Assembly: GCA_029259675.1 (NCBI GenBank)
Contig: JAJDES010000120.1
Coordinates: forward strand, 1 to 8,218
Direction of reading: 5' to 3'
Source: Planctomycetota bacterium
GTDB taxonomy: Bacteria > Planctomycetota > UBA1135 > GCA-002686595
DNA: 8,218 bases
The stretch's first letter is position 1; every line of letters starts with the position of its first letter. The notes beneath the pieces were generated by a model, which was given only the letters and a program-made list of their open reading frames with translations, was not told where the DNA came from and searched no databases. The position numbers and the translations under genes are program-made. Shown here piece by piece: positions 6,509 through 8,218 of this stretch.

Positions 6509-6841
6509 CTAGGCCTCTTGGGATTCCAGGCCATCTTCGGGCAAGTCACTGAAAGGGAAGGGGGGCACTTCCCTGTTAAAGGTCATGTACTGAAAGACGT
6601 GATAAATGTAGCTGGTGAGATCGCGCCCGAATTTTGTGACCCGCTCGTCCGGCATGCTCTGGGTGACTAGTCCGTAGATGATCTGAAAGGCCACCAGAAT
6701 CCCCAAGACGGCTGATACCGCTTGGATGATCACGCAGAAGACGAAGGTGTAGAGAACGCGCAGGAAAACATCTGTGCGAGCCAGCTCGGGCTTGGATTCG
6801 GCGGGTGCGTGATCAACTCCGAGGGCGGCTTCGGTACTCAT
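6509..6841 (-). CDS. DUF4389 family small membrane protein
   Basis: This 110-residue protein matches DUF4389 (Pfam PF14333 by memory) in length and signature. A long hydrophobic stretch at about 25-60 would form one or two membrane helices. It is followed by the family's conserved segment: FG..L at 71-75, YIYHVFQYMTFN at 78-89 and PPFPFSDLP at 93-101. The family is found in many bacteria and has no established function; the C-terminal segment probably lies on one membrane face. I chose the ATG at 6841. A GTG at 6922 would add 27 Pro/Ser-rich residues with no family match and no good ribosome binding site. This ATG has no Shine-Dalgarno sequence of its own. It overlaps (ATGA) the stop codon of a 12-codon frame that does have a strong one, so translation may be coupled. 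It is convergent with the thioredoxin-like pair and 373 bases downstream of the HEAT-like gene, so probably a separate unit. Confidence 0.85.
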   Translation of the reverse strand: MSTEAALGVDHAPAESKPELARTDVFLRVLYTFVFCVIIQAVSAVLGILVAFQIIYGLVTQSMPDERVTKFGRDLTSYIYHVFQYMTFNREVPPFPFSDLPEDGLESQEA

Positions 6842-6876
6842 GGCGGCGCGTTGGCTTGGGCTGGGTTTGGACTCAT
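6838..6876 (-). promoter_or_regulatory. Possible coupled leader peptide ORF before DUF4389 gene
   Basis: An ATG at 6876 starts a 12-codon frame encoding MSPNPAQANAPP. Its TGA stop (6840-6838) overlaps the ATG of the DUF4389 gene in the classic ATGA arrangement of translational coupling. A strong Shine-Dalgarno sequence, GGAGGGG (6889-6883), sits six bases before this ATG, whereas the DUF4389 ATG has none. The peptide shares MSPNP with the leader frame at 3766, differing there mostly at third codon positions. Translation is not proven. Confidence 0.4.
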
Positions 6877-6882
6877 GCGGAA

Positions 6883-6889
6883 CCCCTCC
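6883..6889 (-). promoter_or_regulatory. Strong ribosome binding site serving the leader frame
   Basis: GGAGGGG on the minus strand, six bases before the ATG at 6876 and 41 bases before the DUF4389 ATG. Its spacing fits the leader frame and not the main gene. Confidence 0.5.
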
Positions 6890-6931
6890 GGCTCCACATG
6901 GGGGCCTTCTTGGGATTGCCACGAATCAGAT

Positions 6932-6941
6932 TTCACGTGAA
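6932..6941. promoter_or_regulatory. TTCACGTGAA palindrome
   Basis: A perfect 10-base palindrome 91 bases upstream of the DUF4389 ATG, next to an AT-rich stretch (AATATTTGAA), which is where a promoter and operator would be expected. It is short enough to be chance. Confidence 0.2.
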
Positions 6942-7077
6942 TTGGCAATATTTGAAGCAATAGCGCCTCGACCACCTCGCTCCGGAACCCGTCCATTCCA
7001 AGGAGCGCTAGGCCCCGTGCCGAAACAGGCGGATCCAGCCGCCCAGAGCAGTCTGAAGAGTCACAAACGCGAATGGA

Positions 7078-7089
7078 ATGTGATCACAT
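7078..7089. promoter_or_regulatory. ATGTGATCACAT palindrome in the long intergenic region
   Basis: A perfect 12-base palindrome in the 373-base gap (6842-7214) between the HEAT-like and DUF4389 genes. Its half-sites resemble TGTGA/TCACA of CRP/FNR-type sites but lack the usual 6-base spacer, so I would not call it a CRP site. Apart from the leader frame, the TTCACGTGAA palindrome, this site and the hairpins at 7147-7209, I see nothing gene-like in the gap. Confidence 0.25.
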
Positions 7090-7146
7090 CGCATGGGCGT
7101 GCTGGCTGTGAAGATGCACGACTCTCGCAGGCTATTGGAATTATGG

Positions 7147-7187
7147 GGAGCCGCAGCGCAAGCCTAGTGGCAAGGCGCGGCGGCTCC
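7147..7187 (-). terminator. Large stem-loop after the HEAT-like gene
   Basis: GGAGCCGC (7147-7154) pairs with GCGGCTCC (7180-7187). Inside it GCGC pairs with GCGC and GCC pairs with GGC around a TAGT loop: 15 pairs in 41 bases. On the minus strand it begins 28 bases after the HEAT-like stop codon, where a terminator belongs. The following bases, CCATAATTCC, are not a T-run. A smaller hairpin (GAGCC/GGCTC, 7196-7209) lies between it and the stop, and the two share GGAGCC-type arms. Confidence 0.5.
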
Positions 7188-7214
7188 GATTCTTCGAGCC
7201 AATGGGCTCCGCTC

Positions 7215-8218
7215 TTAGCGACCTAGTTTTGCGAGCAGGGCCATGTAGTGGGAGTCGCGATCGAGTCTTTGGCGTTGCAAAACACGTTCAAGCCAAGAAC
7301 GTCCGAAGGCTCGGCCTAAATTCAATAACCAAGCATCCGTGTCCTCCGGATTCCAAGTCGGATTGGAGTAACCGGCCGCGCGGGCCAGTCCGACACTGCG
7401 CAGGTTGTTGTGGATTTGGCGTTGTTCCTCCACGCGCCCACGCTCCTTGCACCATAGGTGCCAAGCGCCGAGACTGCCGGCGAGTTCGCGCGCATCGTCA
7501 CTGGCCCATTGCAAGCTTGGAATGAACAGCGGACCGCCGTTCCAGGGCACGCGGATGGCGACGGGATCAAAGCGCAGCGCGCTCAAGACAGCGCCCGCAA
7601 TTTCCGTTTCGCCCTGCGACGCCAAGGTAGCGAGGCAACCGGCAGCCAGGTTTCGCGTTTGAATGTCGGTCGACGTCAGACTGGTTTGCACGAAGGGGCG
7701 CGCGCCCAGTTTTAGCAACTCGGGCAACAGAGACTGTTGCAGTTGCCCGTTGTTGGCGCAGGCTTGAAGAATGAACGGCACGACCTCATCCCCGACGCCC
7801 TGCGCCAAAAACTGAGTCCAGCGAGCTTCCAGAGGACGCGCAAGCGCCGGCAGAGAATTGAAATCGCCGGAAATAGAGGCCAGGAGTTCAGGGCTCGCAG
7901 CGCGCCGAATGCGAGCGGCGGCGGCCCATGTGCGCACCAGTTCATTGTCGGCTCCGCGTTGAACGGAATCGAGCGCGCTGGAAGCTTCCGCGCCCTCAAT
8001 CGAATCCAAAGCAACAATGGCCCAACCTCTTCCGACCAACGAAACGCCGTAAAGTGCCTCTTGCCCCAAGCGCTTCGCCACCCTTGGGCCACGGCTCGCA
8101 ATGGCCATCGCTTCGGCGGCGGTTTCAATGGGGAGGTCTAATTGCTCTTGAGGCTCCTCAATCGGAGTTTCGGGAGCCAAGTGCGCGGCCGTTGCTGGGC
8201 TGCCGAGGAAGATGAGGC
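7215..8218 (-). CDS. Probable exported HEAT-like helical repeat protein (5' end beyond window)
   Basis: The frame is open from the right edge to the TAA at 7215, giving about 333 residues with the true start outside the window. The first visible residues, LIFLGSPATAAHLAPETP, look like the end of a signal peptide with an Ala-rich cleavage site, followed by an acidic Pro/Glu linker. A TTG at 8180 could be called as a start but would cut off this segment. From about residue 30 on, the chain is a series of Leu/Ala-rich amphipathic helices, consistent with HEAT/ARM-like repeats: examples are VVPFILQACANNGQLQQSLL and NLAAGCLATLASQGETEIAG. The segment SDDARELAGSLGAWHLWCK resembles the helix pair ending in a Trp-rich motif seen in planctomycete HEAT proteins. 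Such proteins are usually protein-binding scaffolds; no catalytic motif is visible. Family assignment is by appearance only. Two hairpins follow the stop codon. Confidence 0.7.
   Translation of the reverse strand, partial: LIFLGSPATAAHLAPETPIEEPQEQLDLPIETAAEAMAIASRGPRVAKRLGQEALYGVSLVGRGWAIVALDSIEGAEASSALDSVQRGADNELVRTWAAAARIRRAASPELLASISGDFNSLPALARPLEARWTQFLAQGVGDEVVPFILQACANNGQLQQSLLPELLKLGARPFVQTSLTSTDIQTRNLAAGCLATLASQGETEIAGAVLSALRFDPVAIRVPWNGGPLFIPSLQWASDDARELAGSLGAWHLWCKERGRVEEQRQIHNNLRSVGLARAAGYSNPTWNPEDTDAWLLNLGRAFGRSWLERVLQRQRLDRDSHYMALLAKLGR

Noticed and set aside
7020..7210. Possible tRNA or other structured RNA gene in the long gap
   Set aside because: No T-loop (GGTTCGA-type), acceptor stem or CCA arrangement could be found. 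The hairpins present do not form a cloverleaf.

Overview
The window looks like chromosomal DNA from a free-living bacterium, most likely a planctomycete. The evidence is indirect. It has an ECF-type sigma factor carrying a long membrane-anchored C-terminal extension, secreted proteins built of helical repeats, weak or absent Shine-Dalgarno sequences before several genes, and loosely packed, alternating transcription units. This is inference from gene style; there is no rRNA or other phylogenetic marker here. I see no mobile element, tRNA, rRNA or CRISPR array.

Layout from left to right. A compact flagellin gene (850 to 41, minus) lies downstream of a large minus-strand gene (3615 to 1066). 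That gene encodes an ECF sigma factor fused through one transmembrane helix to about five carboxypeptidase-regulatory-like repeats. Diverging from it on the plus strand are two full-length paralogues in tandem (3789-4946 and 5238-6383). Each has a predicted export signal, a thioredoxin fold and a helical repeat tail, and in both the redox motif CXXC has become SXXC. A strong hairpin (6408-6445) closes this block. Two minus-strand genes follow: a small DUF4389 membrane protein (6841 to 6509) and, running off the right edge, a probable exported HEAT-like repeat protein (from beyond 8218 to 7215).

How the parts may fit together. The sigma factor has its DNA-binding half in the cytoplasm and a predicted carbohydrate- or protein-binding half outside the membrane, so it could sense the envelope directly. 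It sits head-to-head with the exported thioredoxin-like pair across a short shared promoter region and is followed by flagellin. Co-regulation of these genes is plausible but not shown by the sequence. The DUF4389 and HEAT-like genes look like separate units.

The most distinctive observations are the membrane-anchored sigma fusion, the paralogue pair with matched loss of the first catalytic cysteine, and two short Pro-rich leader reading frames beginning Met-Ser-Pro-Asn-Pro that overlap the starts of two unrelated genes lacking good ribosome binding sites. Several hairpins and perfect palindromes lie in the intergenic stretches; some could be chance.
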